Positions 24,216 to 38,300 of a stretch of 64,000 nucleotides of DNA are shown here, piece by piece. The notes under the pieces were generated by a model that was not told where the DNA came from, made no database searches, and was given only the letters and a program-made list of their open reading frames with translations. Within the stretch, counting starts at the first letter, position 1, and each line of letters opens with the position of its first letter. This DNA is from Brachynemurus nebulosus (Eukaryota; Arthropoda; Insecta; Neuroptera; Myrmeleontidae). The stretch lies in contig JAPWDM010000044.1 in the NCBI GenBank assembly GCA_035578155.1, positions 694,501 through 758,500 of the forward strand. Reading direction: 5' to 3'. A program made the position numbers and the translations under genes.

Positions 24216-25001
24216 TAGCTCATTTGACTCCAACGGGTGACTCATTTTGCTCCCGGAGTGACTCATTTGGCTCCCGGAGTGACTCATTTGACTGCAACGG
24301 GTGACTCATTTTGCTCCCGGAGTGACTCATTTCGCTCCCGGAGTGACTCATTTGGCTCCCGGAGTTACTCACATGCTCCCGGAGTGACTCATTTTGCTCC
24401 CGTAGTGACTCATTTTGCTCCCGGAGTGACTCATTTGGCTCCCGGAGTGACTCATTTGGCTCCAACGGGTGACTCATTTTGCTCCCGGAGTGACTAATTT
24501 TGTTCCCGGAGTGACTCATTTTGCTCCCGGAGTGACTCATTTTGCGTCCGGAATGACTCATTTCGCTCCCGGAGTGACTCATTTTGCTCCCGGAGTGACT
24601 CATTTTGCTCCCGGAGTGACTCATTTGGCTCCCGGAGTGACTCATTTGACTCCAACGGGTGACTCATTTTGCTCCCGGAGTGACTCATTTCGCTCCCGGA
24701 GTGACTCATTTTGCTCCCGGAGTTACTCACATGCTCCCGGAGTGACTCATTTCGCTCCCGGAGTGACTCATTTTGTTCCCGGAGTGACTCATTTTGCCCC
24801 CGGAGTGACTCATTTGGCTCCCGGAGTTACTCATCTTGCTCCCGGAGTGACTAATTTTGTTCCCGGAGTGACTCATTTTGCTCCCGGAGTGACTCATTTT
24901 GCTCCCGGAATGACTCATTTTACTCCCGGAGTGACTCATTTTGCTCCCGGAGTGACTCAGTTTGCCCCCGGAGTGACTTATTTTGCCCTCGGAGTGACTC
25001 A
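24216..25001. promoter_or_regulatory. 21-bp TGACTCA (AP-1) array, right
   Basis: Same array as at 21575-22213 in reverse complement, with about 37 units, several more than the left. The outer part matches the left array exactly. The inner part has different unit order, including two extra ACCCGTTG blocks. Copy-number change limited to the array is what replication slippage or unequal exchange would give. Confidence 0.75.
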
Positions 25002-25012
25002 TACACCTTATC

Positions 25013-25369
25013 ATGGTTAAAGAGCTCATACACCTTATCATGGTTAAAGGGCTCACACACATTATCATGGTTAAAGCGTATAAATTAGTTAAACTTACGC
25101 AAAATATTGTCAATTTACCGGTGGTTGTCAAAGAGTTAACATCACTTTCGCTGAAAAAACAATTTCGTGGTAAAACAATTGCATTTCGAACCATGATAAT
25201 TTACAATTCAGAGCAGTCCAACGCTAAACAACCTAGCAAAGGACTTTCGAAACCTAAGATCATTAAACGTAAAACTTTTAAGCGACAACACATTTCACCC
25301 GAAAATTTAGCATTCCTTAAATCACTAGGTCTTAAAGTGAAAAGAACATGGTACGCACCAATGTGCTAA
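25013..25369 (+). CDS. Basic 118-codon protein, arm gene (right copy)
   Basis: Identical product to 21207-21563 (coordinates sum to 46576). The same three in-frame ATGs in TTATCATGGTTAAAG repeats leave the start open. It reads outward, away from the array, and is followed 160 bp on by the broken gene. Confidence 0.55.
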   Translation: MVKELIHLIMVKGLTHIIMVKAYKLVKLTQNIVNLPVVVKELTSLSLKKQFRGKTIAFRTMIIYNSEQSNAKQPSKGLSKPKIIKRKTFKRQHISPENLAFLKSLGLKVKRTWYAPMC

Positions 25370-25528
25370 ATATTATTAACAGTTTGTAATTTGATGGTCA
25401 ACTAGCAATAGTTATTAGTATCCTTTTTCGGATACATCCCACAAATTAACTATCCTCACCAATTTTAATTATTTTATATAAAGTTGTGGATTGTGTGAGT
25501 AAATTCAGTTCTACAGCGGCGATAAAAA

Positions 25529-25995
25529 ATGGCGTTTCTTGACATACAAGGCTATCAAGGAGCTTTTTTATTTTAAAGAAGTTGGTATCGTTGCGGAAAA
25601 TTCGGATGAAATATTACATCTTATATTCGACGCACCGTTTGATTTCAACGAGTTGCCGAAGAAATATGAACGGGTTGCTGCACGTTGGCTTTGCCGAAAT
25701 TGGCATGGGATACCTTGGTCATATGGATTTATTCCGTACAAAAAACTTCATTCCATATTGAAACCTATATTAAAGAAGTTTCAAGGGCGGTGAAAAGAAG
25801 AAATGGATTTCAAATTTGTTTGATGGTACCGAAAACCAGCCGTGGATTTTGAATTTGGAAGAAATATTTGATGTACCGAAGATTTCCAATCTGCGAGATG
25901 AATATTATTCAAGACGCTGTATGATCCATTCAGATAAAATTTGCTCATTAGAAAACTGTATTCTTTTAAAAAAATTTTATATGGAAAATAAATAG
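25529..25995 (+). pseudogene. Broken gene of a mobile-element protein family (right-arm copy)
   Basis: Same as 20581-21047. ATG at 25529 is preceded by ATAAAAA. Frame 1 ends TAA at 25574 just after the T6 run at 25564-25569. Frame 2 is open to TGA at 25791. Frame 3 carries the KKKWISNLFDGTENQPW segment and Cys/His tail to TAG at 25993. Both shifts are +1 and identical in the two arms, so they either predate arm homogenisation or are shared consensus errors. AATAAA follows at about 26050. Confidence 0.55.
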
Positions 25996-27175
25996 ATTTT
26001 TAGTAATATATACATTTAAGCAATTTAATTTTTTGTATACATATTCTATAAATAAAATTTTAAAAAAAAGAAAAATATGTGCGTTTTATTTAATTATTAC
26101 CCTGAATTCCCCTATTTTTTTACAGCAAAAAGTTTCTTTCGTTAACCAATAAGAGTATTAACAAAAATCTTATGAAATTTATTATTCTAATTGAAAAGCA
26201 TATTTCATGATACACCCTGTATACTAAAATATTTATTAAAAATACTAAATATACACCAGTTATATATACATGATATTGTATATATGTTAATGATTGATAA
26301 AGTATCAAATTCAAAATGTTCTAGCTATAAAAATTTTGATTTTACAGACTTAAAAATTTAGTAAGACTCAATGCTGTTATCATTTTTATATTAAGCGACG
26401 TGTTTAACTTATAGTAATTTAAAACCAAAAATTGAACTTTTATTCTGTTTAAAAATGTTAAATACAATACTATTATACCCTAATATAAATATGTATCAGT
26501 ATTAAAATGATATACATTGATTTTGCTGATTAAACAAATTTTTTGCAATATTTATAAATTATTTTATAATTAGATTTAATACTTATTCATAAATGGCTAT
26601 ACAATTCGTTTACTAGCATTCATAAAAATTAAAATTATATACAAATTTTCTTTCTTATTCTCAATATACAGAGTGTATACATAAAATATTTTTAATATAT
26701 AGAGTCTATACATATGTACATACTGAATTATTTCAGATAATTTTCGTTTGATATAGAAACAGTTTTGTGCTACAGTCAAATTCAAAAGTGTTGTGCACCA
26801 TAAGAAGTAATATTTTTTGTAACTTGTTAAAATTTCAAGAATTTTTGTTAGTTAACTAAAAAATTGGTCACTGTAGGTTAAATGTTAAAGTATTAAAACT
26901 GATATAAATAATTTCTTGCTTGAGGCCTACAATGGGTGATATTTTTTACTAAACAATTTTTTAACTCATTAATATTCCATGACGTCATCTTTCTTATACC
27001 AAAAAAACTCCATATATGAGTCATATGATCATAATTCAGCTAAAATAAACATTTAATTATTAGTTGTTTGTTTGTTTTAAAACTGATAAAAATTCCTGGA
27101 ATTTTCCAAGGTTAAATATACCAAAAATCCCCATAAGGTACAGTTAACACTCGATTTCCGGCAGTACAGTAGCGG
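25996..27175. other. AT-rich arm spacer (right)
   Basis: Mirror of 19401-20580, with the TGACGTCA palindrome near 26982 and no gene. Confidence 0.5.
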
Positions 27176-28106
27176 TCAGAAATCTGGACCCCGGAGTCTG
27201 GTTTTAAAATCTAGCGCTTGGTACAGTGCCCCGCAAAATTTAGCGGCCACCCCGTGGGTTAGGGTATTCCCAACATTTTTGACTTGGTAATGTACCTTTC
27301 GTTTAAAATGACGCAATTAAGACAAGCGCGTGTTGGGGTTAAGGTTTGCACGTACAGTGCGCTTCAACAAGTGATCGGATACCTTTTTGGTCAGTGGGGT
27401 CCACACTTTTGACACGGTAGTGTACCAAAAATTTAAGTACAGTACGGCGTCAAAAATTTGGGGCCACCCCCGAGTTAGGGTATTCCCCACATTTTTTGAC
27501 GTGATAGTTCGTTTAAGATGACGCAATTAAGGCAAGCGCGGGTTGGGGCCAAGGTTTGCACGTACAGTACGCTTCAAAAAGTGATAGGATACCTTTTTGG
27601 CCAGGGGGGGTCCACACTTTTGACACGGCAGTGTACCAAAAATTTAAGTACACTGCCGTGTCAAAAGTTTGGAGCCACCCACGAGTTAGGGTAACCCTAC
27701 ATTTTTGACGCGGTAGTGTACCCCATCTATCAAATTGTAACCTAAAATTCAGTCTGCGCATGCGTCGTGTACTTAAATTCAGTCTGCGCATGCGTTAGGT
27801 TTGGCTGGTAATGGGTTAACACAAAATGAAATTGTTATAAGTAAATTGTGATGACGCATAATGGGTTAACATAAATTAATTCGGTTGCTGGCGATGACTC
27901 ACCTCTTAGGAATTTCAAGGCCAGCAGTATGAGCGAGTGTTGGGGTTAAATGTCAACAACAAATTTTGATACATGTACTTGGTACGTGCTGGGTCAAAGA
28001 TCAATCCATACACAAGGTACAGAGTGTCTCAAACATTTGGGTACATCTTGCGTCAGGATGTAGTGGGTACATGTTGCATCAGCATGTACCCAAACTTTTG
28101 AGACAC
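27176..28106. repeat. Terminal hairpin and tandem repeats of the right arm
   Basis: Mirror of 18470-19400: two ~210-bp units with ACAGTrCGCTTCAAmAAGTG and CTTTTGACACGGyAGTGTAC, the doubled GCATGCGT motif, and the outermost GTGTCTCAAA hairpin. Confidence 0.75.
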
Positions 28107-28152
28107 TAGGTGTGCTCGTGCTCTTATAGCCTATCTACTTATAGCCCTTACT

Positions 28153-28290
<138 letters not shown>

Positions 28291-28424
28291 CCCCGGCCGT
28301 TATTATCAGAAGGATCGCTCAGAAAAGACTGAAAAAATTTTTGAACATTAAGGCTAAGTTGTAGATTGAACGAAAATTATCAGGACTGAATTTTCTTACG
28401 CAACATCCTTCGTATATAAAAAAA

Positions 28425-28760
28425 ACCCTGTCGCAGCATCTGCATAACATAGCGAATTTCCAAACACTAGGCACTGGCGGATATCATATAACACTTGTAC
28501 CCATTTAAAATAGTTTAGCTTTCTAAGAGCAAAAGAATTTTTAAAATGGGTAATGGCTGGGTAATTTATTTTTGGTATTTTTGAGACCTAAGAACCCAAA
28601 CGGGCTTTGTACAGCATAGTTGCTATCCATCTAAAATAATTTAGTTCTCTATCAGTGACAAAATTTTCCGAATCAGTTCAGTAGCATATTTCTGGTGTTT
28701 CTGGATCTGCAAGATCTCGGTGGACCTCATTAAAAAATCAGTTCGATCGTATATTCTGAG

Positions 28761-28762
<2 letters not shown>
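28425..28762. repeat. Dispersed CTGTCGCAGCATC repeat plus minisatellite-type units
   Basis: CTGTCGCAGCATCTGCATAA (about 28430) matches 33886, 34743, 41470 and, inverted, 35488-35515. The following AAAATAGTTTAGCTTTCTAA and ATTTCTGGTGTTTC units match 41520-41915 and the minisatellite at 41990-42960. Confidence 0.75.

Positions 28763-28847
<85 letters not shown>
28763..28847. repeat. (TA)n microsatellite
   Basis: About 85 bp of TA directly after the repeat unit ending CTGAGCGGA. Confidence 0.95.
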
Positions 28848-30154
<1,307 letters not shown>

Positions 30155-30157
<3 letters not shown>

Positions 30158-30845
30158 TGTAGTGAATATCATTTTCGTATTCTAGGGACCTCAAAAGATA
30201 TTTCTGCCATAGTCCCGTGTTCATGAGACCTACTGTAATAGCTGAATTTCGAGTTTTCAAAATTCGCTAAAAAATTACTGAAAATAACTTACAGAAAATT
30301 AAGGCATGTGCATCATTTTTGACAACTTTTTTCTTACAAAATGTGCTATGTGATATGACAGAATAAACTATTAACACAGCGTGATTTACAGATCATTTTT
30401 AAAGCGAGCACGTAACGTATTTTGATTTATTTAATTTATTCAAAAATGAAAGTAACTACACTTATCGCATTTTAGGAGAAAGTAGAGCTTAAAATTCTGA
30501 ACAGATCCATGTATATAACTCAATTCTTAAAGAAAGTGCACATAATGCATTTCGAACTCCCAACGACGAAAGATTATTTTATTTTCTTCTGAAAATGTAT
30601 AGTTATTAAAATCCGTTCCATGTCCCTTATAAAGCTTAAGGGGTGGTACCCAAAAATGTCCCTGCATTAAAATAGTAATTTTTATTTAGCAAATTAATTT
30701 CGGTAATACTATTTAGTTTAGAATGTTTATCATGAATTATTTTTTCAACATTGTTTAAAATGTTAACAATAGTATTTAAAGTTTGTACCTGTTCTGTGTT
30801 CATTTACTTCCTTTTTAAAACACGGCAATTGCCATTCCAAATTCA
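30155..30845. other. Foldback fragment and non-coding DNA
   Basis: 30182-30245 (AGGGACCTCAAAAGATATTT, then TGCCATAGTCCCG and CTACTGTAATAGCTG) matches, inverted, the arm at about 34085-34155. The remainder shows nothing recognisable. Confidence 0.5.
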
Positions 30846-31100
30846 CTAGTTGCACATTTGCTTTTCAAACTCTTCACTCATTTGCACCTTACGCTGTTCT
30901 AATTTTTCACTCATTTTCACATTTTGCTGTACTAATTTTTCACTCATTTGCACCTTTTGCTGTTCTAATTTTTCACTTATTTGCACATTTTGTTGTTTGT
31001 TTTCCTCTAACAGTCGACTCATTAAATTCATAAGTTGATTGAAATTTGCCTTCAATATGCCATGTCGGTAGCTGATTTTCTCCCGTCGCTTTTGCGGCAT
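30846..31100 (-). CDS. Short coiled-coil protein with 13-residue repeats, 84 aa
   Basis: MPQKRREKIS at the N-terminus leads into four near-identical 13-residue repeats of the type EKLEQQKVQMS (39-bp DNA period, about 30880-30997), predicted as a continuous coiled coil. The frame ends in QMCN. I do not recognise a family. It could be the N-terminal part of a gag-like or structural protein from a degraded element, or a chance frame over a 39-bp minisatellite. No promoter or polyA signal settles it. Confidence 0.3.
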   Translation of the reverse strand: MPQKRREKISYRHGILKANFNQLMNLMSRLLEENKQQNVQISEKLEQQKVQMSEKLVQQNVKMSEKLEQRKVQMSEEFEKQMCN

Positions 31101-32100
31101 TCCACGGGAAATGGGAAATGAGTTATTTTTTTAAATTGCTATAATCAATACCAATTTCTTCTTAACGAAATGTATATTAGTTAAATTTACATGGTCTGTA
31201 AAAATTGTTTCGAAAAAAAATAGAGAAAGTACTTTTTTCACTATGACAAGTTGTTGTTTATTTCCGAATAAGTTGTACGACTTTTTGCATCATGTTGCCA
31301 ACACTGTTTTCGACTATTTTGCTGTAACATTTTCAAGTAAATGGAGTCGGAGAGTGAAGAACATTTCTTAAATTTTAATTTGATATAAAAATACAATGAA
31401 AAAAGTAAGAATTTTCCTCTAAAACTCATAAATACAATGAGCACATAGCATGTCCCGCCAGTCACACGAAAAGATACAAAAGTTGTATTTCTAACTTCAA
31501 AATTGGTTGTATTAAAATGGAGCTTTTTGGAAAGTAAGAATTGGCTAATTGTTGTACTTTTTAGCATATTATTCTGGTGCAAGGTGTTAAGGGGTGGGTG
31601 AGAGGTGGTTTTCATTTTTGTCCCACCAGTCACAGTGACTGTTGGGACATTTTTTAAAACATGCTATAGACTGTTCTAAACATTTCTAACCTGTTTCTCA
31701 CCTGATTCTATGCTTTTTTATAAGTGTGATTTATATTTCCCTTTTTAGATGAATTCTGCCGAGTGAAAAAGGACATCTAGGGAAAAGTTGAAAAGTGATG
31801 AAACTAAGTGGAAGGCTGCTCAAGAATTTTAATTTTGATAATTTGATAATTAGGAATTTTGGAGTCAACTGTCCCACCAGTCACTATGGAATGTCCCTTT
31901 TGGACCTTGTTTTCTTCAATTTGAATTATTTTGGATTTTTCCTCGATGACAACACTATTTATGGGGTTTGTTTCCCAGACACAAGCACTATTTTGTACCA
32001 TATGGCACTACGGAATCAAGTTGAAGTGTGTTCCATGCGACTTTCTATGATAAAGTCACCAAAGGATGGAGTCACTGATGTTTTTGCTCGCTTTTGATGT
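31101..32100. repeat. Region with recurring GTCCCACCAGTCAC motif
   Basis: The motif occurs at about 31452 (GTCCCGCCAGTCAC), 31620 (GTCCCACCAGTCACAGTGAC, forming a hairpin with GTTGGGAC) and 31870 (TGTCCCACCAGTCACTATGG). Overlapping frames on both strands (130 aa minus at 31241-31633; 100 aa plus at 31795-32097) contain the motif as VTGGT/CPTSH and have no other feature, so I do not call them genes. Confidence 0.4.
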
Positions 32101-33740
32101 CAGTTTGCGATGCGGTTTTTTCTTTGTTATATTCCAAAAGTTAGATCGGAAGAAAAATCACGTGAAATAACATCAATAACTAATTAAAAACTCACATTTG
32201 AAATTTTCTTAATTTTTAATGAAATATTTTTACTTTTCTTTTACATAATAGAGAACATTAAATTAAAATTTTACATTTTTTATTTTCAAAGATTAACACT
32301 AAACTTTTTGTTATTCACGTAACTTTTAGAATTTAACATTCACTTAAATTTTTGATTACTTTTGATTATCATTAATTCATTATATTATTAATTTGTGTAG
32401 AAAATGTTTCCGACAACATGTTAAGATTTAAAAGATTGCATTTTTGCCACGACAAATACACACATGAGACTAATGTACCCTGTGTACCGACACAAACTAA
32501 CTGAACTCAATACTCGATCTGCCGGCGTGAAGCCTATTTATTGAAATTTTGAAAAGTGACGACTACATTCAATACTAGGAATTTGATTGTTAACTTTTTA
32601 AAATCAATAATCAAATTGATGATTGTAAAATTGAAATATTCAACCAATTATTCAAAATAAACGAAAATATTTAACGATTTGTGAATTATCTAATACTTTG
32701 TTGAAGTATGAAAAGATTAGATATCTATCGAAATTCAACAAACAACCACGTGTATATTAAGAATACTGAAAACTTTAAGAATTAAATCAACATATACCTA
32801 TATCAAACTAATTAACAAAAAATCTTAATAAATTGCTGCCCCCAATGATATTAAAAATCTTACATAGTATAAACCGTATAAACGAACAAAAAATTCAAAT
32901 TTTCAAATTTCTGCCCAAGTTGAATTTTAAATTTAATTGTTATAAATGATTTATTTACATATTAAATTTATTAACATAATTTGATGTAATGTTATTTTAT
33001 AAATTTTTATTGAAAAATTTAATCTTATAAAATTTTATAAAATAATTGAAAATCATACTACCTAGGATATTTTTGTTATTTATATGTCAAAGTACGTAAT
33101 GTGGCCTTTTACACAATCAAAAATGTAAATTAAAATGTTGAATAATTTTTTAACTTAATAATAAAAAAATAATTTAAATGGATAAAATCAATTAAATTAG
33201 AAAACATTTTGGAACATTATTATGTCTTGCGTCTAATTCTGTTGAAATATATTGTGGGAAGTTCGACATTATTAATTTCAAATTGTCATGACGTATTGCC
33301 ATAGTATCCAGCGGTTTTTAAAAAAAACAACTTGAGATAAAACCAAATAAGGATTTCATATGATTAAGTGAGACACATGTATATCGCCGATTGCCTTGTT
33401 TAAAAAAATACTGTCCCTTTAGTGGTGACTTCGCATTTTTTGAAGTAGTGTAATAAAAAAATTAAAAATTAAAATAAATTGATTCTTTAATTATTTTGAA
33501 TATTTAGAGATATTTAATGGTATTTATGTTTTATTGACTCGTAATGGTTATCGTATTTGGGGTTGTATTATTTCCAAAATCAGCAGAGTATCTCCAAGGT
33601 GTTGCAGAGATTAGAGAGTGTGTGGCAGTGGAACGTTTTGGTCGCGGATCGTTTTCCCAAACACCACATGGATCGCCTATTAACAGTCAATAATCTGAAA
33701 TTATTTTAATAATGTTGGAGGATGCTAAATTAGAATACGG
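32101..33740. other. AT-rich, no gene seen
   Basis: Stops are dense in all frames and no structured repeat is seen until 33745. Confidence 0.5.
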
Positions 33741-33744
33741 AAAT

Positions 33745-34480
<736 letters not shown>

Positions 34481-34730
34481 ATATTTCGTTACTGAAGTCA
34501 AATAACGACTTATAGAGTTAATATGTACATACATATATGTATGTAGTAAGATACTATATACATATTCCTCAAAGACCTATGCATGTACCATTGATATATG
34601 AATACTATTCATATATCTATGGCATCTACATAACTACGAAATAAAAAAGTCGCCAAGTGCAAGTTGTACTTGCGCCAATAGTGTTCCGTACAAGCAGTGA
34701 TTATTATAGATTTAATGTAATATGTAGCAT

Positions 34731-36870
<2,140 letters not shown>

Positions 36871-36872
<2 letters not shown>

Positions 36873-37247
36873 TCTATGGAGTACAGATATAACCTTTGTA
36901 TGTAACTAAAAGCATGTACGTAAAATGACAAAAAATTTATATTATAAATAACTAGACGAGTTTGTGGAATAAAACGATTTTTTTTGCATATTCCGATAAT
37001 CTAACCAGTAACTTAAATTTTAAACGCGTTTTTCTCGAAAGTACATTTTTCAAATTTGCTACGCTTAAACTCGAATTAAAATTTAGTTTTCTGACAAAAC
37101 ATGGTATATGGTATACTAGTTTGTGTAAAATTAAGAGGAAGTACGTAAAATTGGAAGATCAGGAACGTCGGTAAACTTTTATTTGAGGGGTTGGAAAATA
37201 TTATTTATTATATAAACAAGTACATATTATACCTATATCAATAAGTA
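36871..37247. other. Non-coding stretch
   Basis: A 70-codon frame (36962-37174) has no motif and AT-driven composition. Confidence 0.45.
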
Positions 37248-37550
37248 CAGTACGCTTCAAAAAGTGATCGAACACTCTCCCCCAGGGGATATGATGCTCA
37301 CACTTTTGACGTCGCACTGTTGTGGTACACTGTCGTGTCAAAAGTGTGGGCACCCCCCACCCCCAGGTGAGAGTGTTCGATCACTTTTTGAAGCGTACTG
37401 TATTTATTTAAGCGAGCGCGTGTTGGAGTCAAATGTCAAGATTTGTACGTCCACAAAATAAGTACAGTACGCTTCATAAAGTGATCGAACACTCTCACCC
37501 GGGAGGGGGGTGCCCACACTTTTGACGCGGCAGTGTACCACAACATTAAG
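37248..37550. repeat. 155-bp palindrome plus half copy, related to the 9.7-kb element ends
   Basis: ACAGTACGCTTCAAAAAGTG with ATCGAACACTCT (37248-37280) is mirrored at 37372-37402, with TGTCAAAAGTGTGGGCACCC between. A second partial copy runs 37460-37550. The same words (ATCACTTTTTGAAGCGTACT, ACACTGCCGTGTCAAAAGTG) occur in the arm tips at 18850-19280 and 27300-27720. The repeat replaces the C-terminal part of the element A env gene. Confidence 0.8.
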
Positions 37551-38300
37551 TACAGGTTGATAATATTCGGGTTCGAAAATTCGGATGTGTACATTGAAAA
37601 TGATATTAGTGTTATTGTAGTATGCTTGAAATGTTCATATACTTGATACAACGATCGAATGGGTAGGTTTTGGGATTGTAAAATTTCGTAAGCGTGATTT
37701 AATTCGTCTGGGGACAATATTTGGGTAGGAAGTACATTCAGTTTTCCAAGATTTATTGCTTGACCTAGCTGAATCAAATGCGAATGCAAGAGATCGATAT
37801 TATATATTACATGATTAACATGTTGAAAAGCATTCAGAAATTTCTGTTCCCGATTATTTAAACTGCCCGCTACTTGATCTCTCATTGTGGAGAAAATTTT
37901 ATTTATGGCATCCTGGTGTAAATTTATGTGTTCTGAAATACTGTTAAATCTTTGGAACATCATCTCGTTGATTTTATTTTGTTTATTGCTACTAGAAATT
38001 AAATTGTGTTGGTTCAATTTGATATTTTCTATATCTTGGTTTATTCTTAGCGCATCTTCGTTGTCCATATTACCGGTTATAAATTTTATAGCAGAACCTA
38101 ATGCATTCATGAGGGCTCTTTTTACGCGTATAGGGTAAATTTGTTTAAATATGTTTTGTAATTCTTTGAATTTTAATTTGACTATGTTTTTAAGAATTTT
38201 TTAAATAATTGTTATCGTTATCGAGTTATTTTAAAGTAGTTTCAATTTTTTCCAAATTTTTCTTATAGAGGTTGAGATTAATGATGTGAAGGAATTTGTT
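37551..38300 (-). pseudogene. env (F-like fusion glycoprotein) remnant of element A
   Basis: The frame contains a furin-type RVKR site (about 38125), followed at once by a hydrophobic fusion-peptide-like ALMNALGSAIKFITGNMDNE, the arrangement of errantivirus Env and baculovirus F proteins. A long helical region follows. The frame runs into repeat DNA at 37551, so the membrane anchor is lost. The N-terminal surface subunit overlaps the 3' end of pol (to about 38420) and is broken. Not functional. Confidence 0.7.

Larger units (their letters stand above)
18437..28139. mobile_element. 9.7-kb virus-like or transposon-like element with 3.8-kb inverted arms
   Basis: Two arms (18437-22244 and 24206-28139) enclose a 1.96-kb core. 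Arm coordinates sum to 46576 everywhere I checked outside the inner repeat array, and predicted proteins of the two arms are identical, so divergence is close to nil apart from array length and a few bases at the tips. The core has two convergent genes with their own TATA boxes; each arm has two outward genes behind the same tandem array. There is no transposase, integrase, helicase or polymerase. Gene-bearing identical terminal repeats and a repeat enhancer recall DNA viruses or Polinton-like elements, but I identify no hallmark gene. It could be a non-autonomous element, an integrated viral segment, or partly an assembly product. Confidence 0.75.
24206..28139 (-). repeat. Right inverted arm
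   Basis: Mirror image of 18437-22244. It is collinear without indels from the tip to about 24727. The innermost part of the 21-bp array differs in unit order and is about 125-145 bp longer. The tip carries an extra 19 bp (TATAGCCCTTACTACTATA, 28140-28158) resembling a degenerate tandem copy of the terminal GTAGATAGGCTATAA. Confidence 0.9.

Noticed and set aside
25561..25578. Programmed -1 frameshift at T-TTT-TTA in the arm gene
   Set aside because: The heptamer is in phase, but the downstream conserved frame is +1, so a -1 slip would not reach it.
31241..32097. 130- and 100-codon frames sharing a VTGGT / CPTSH motif
   Set aside because: The shared motif is the DNA repeat GTCCCACCAGTCAC read on opposite strands.
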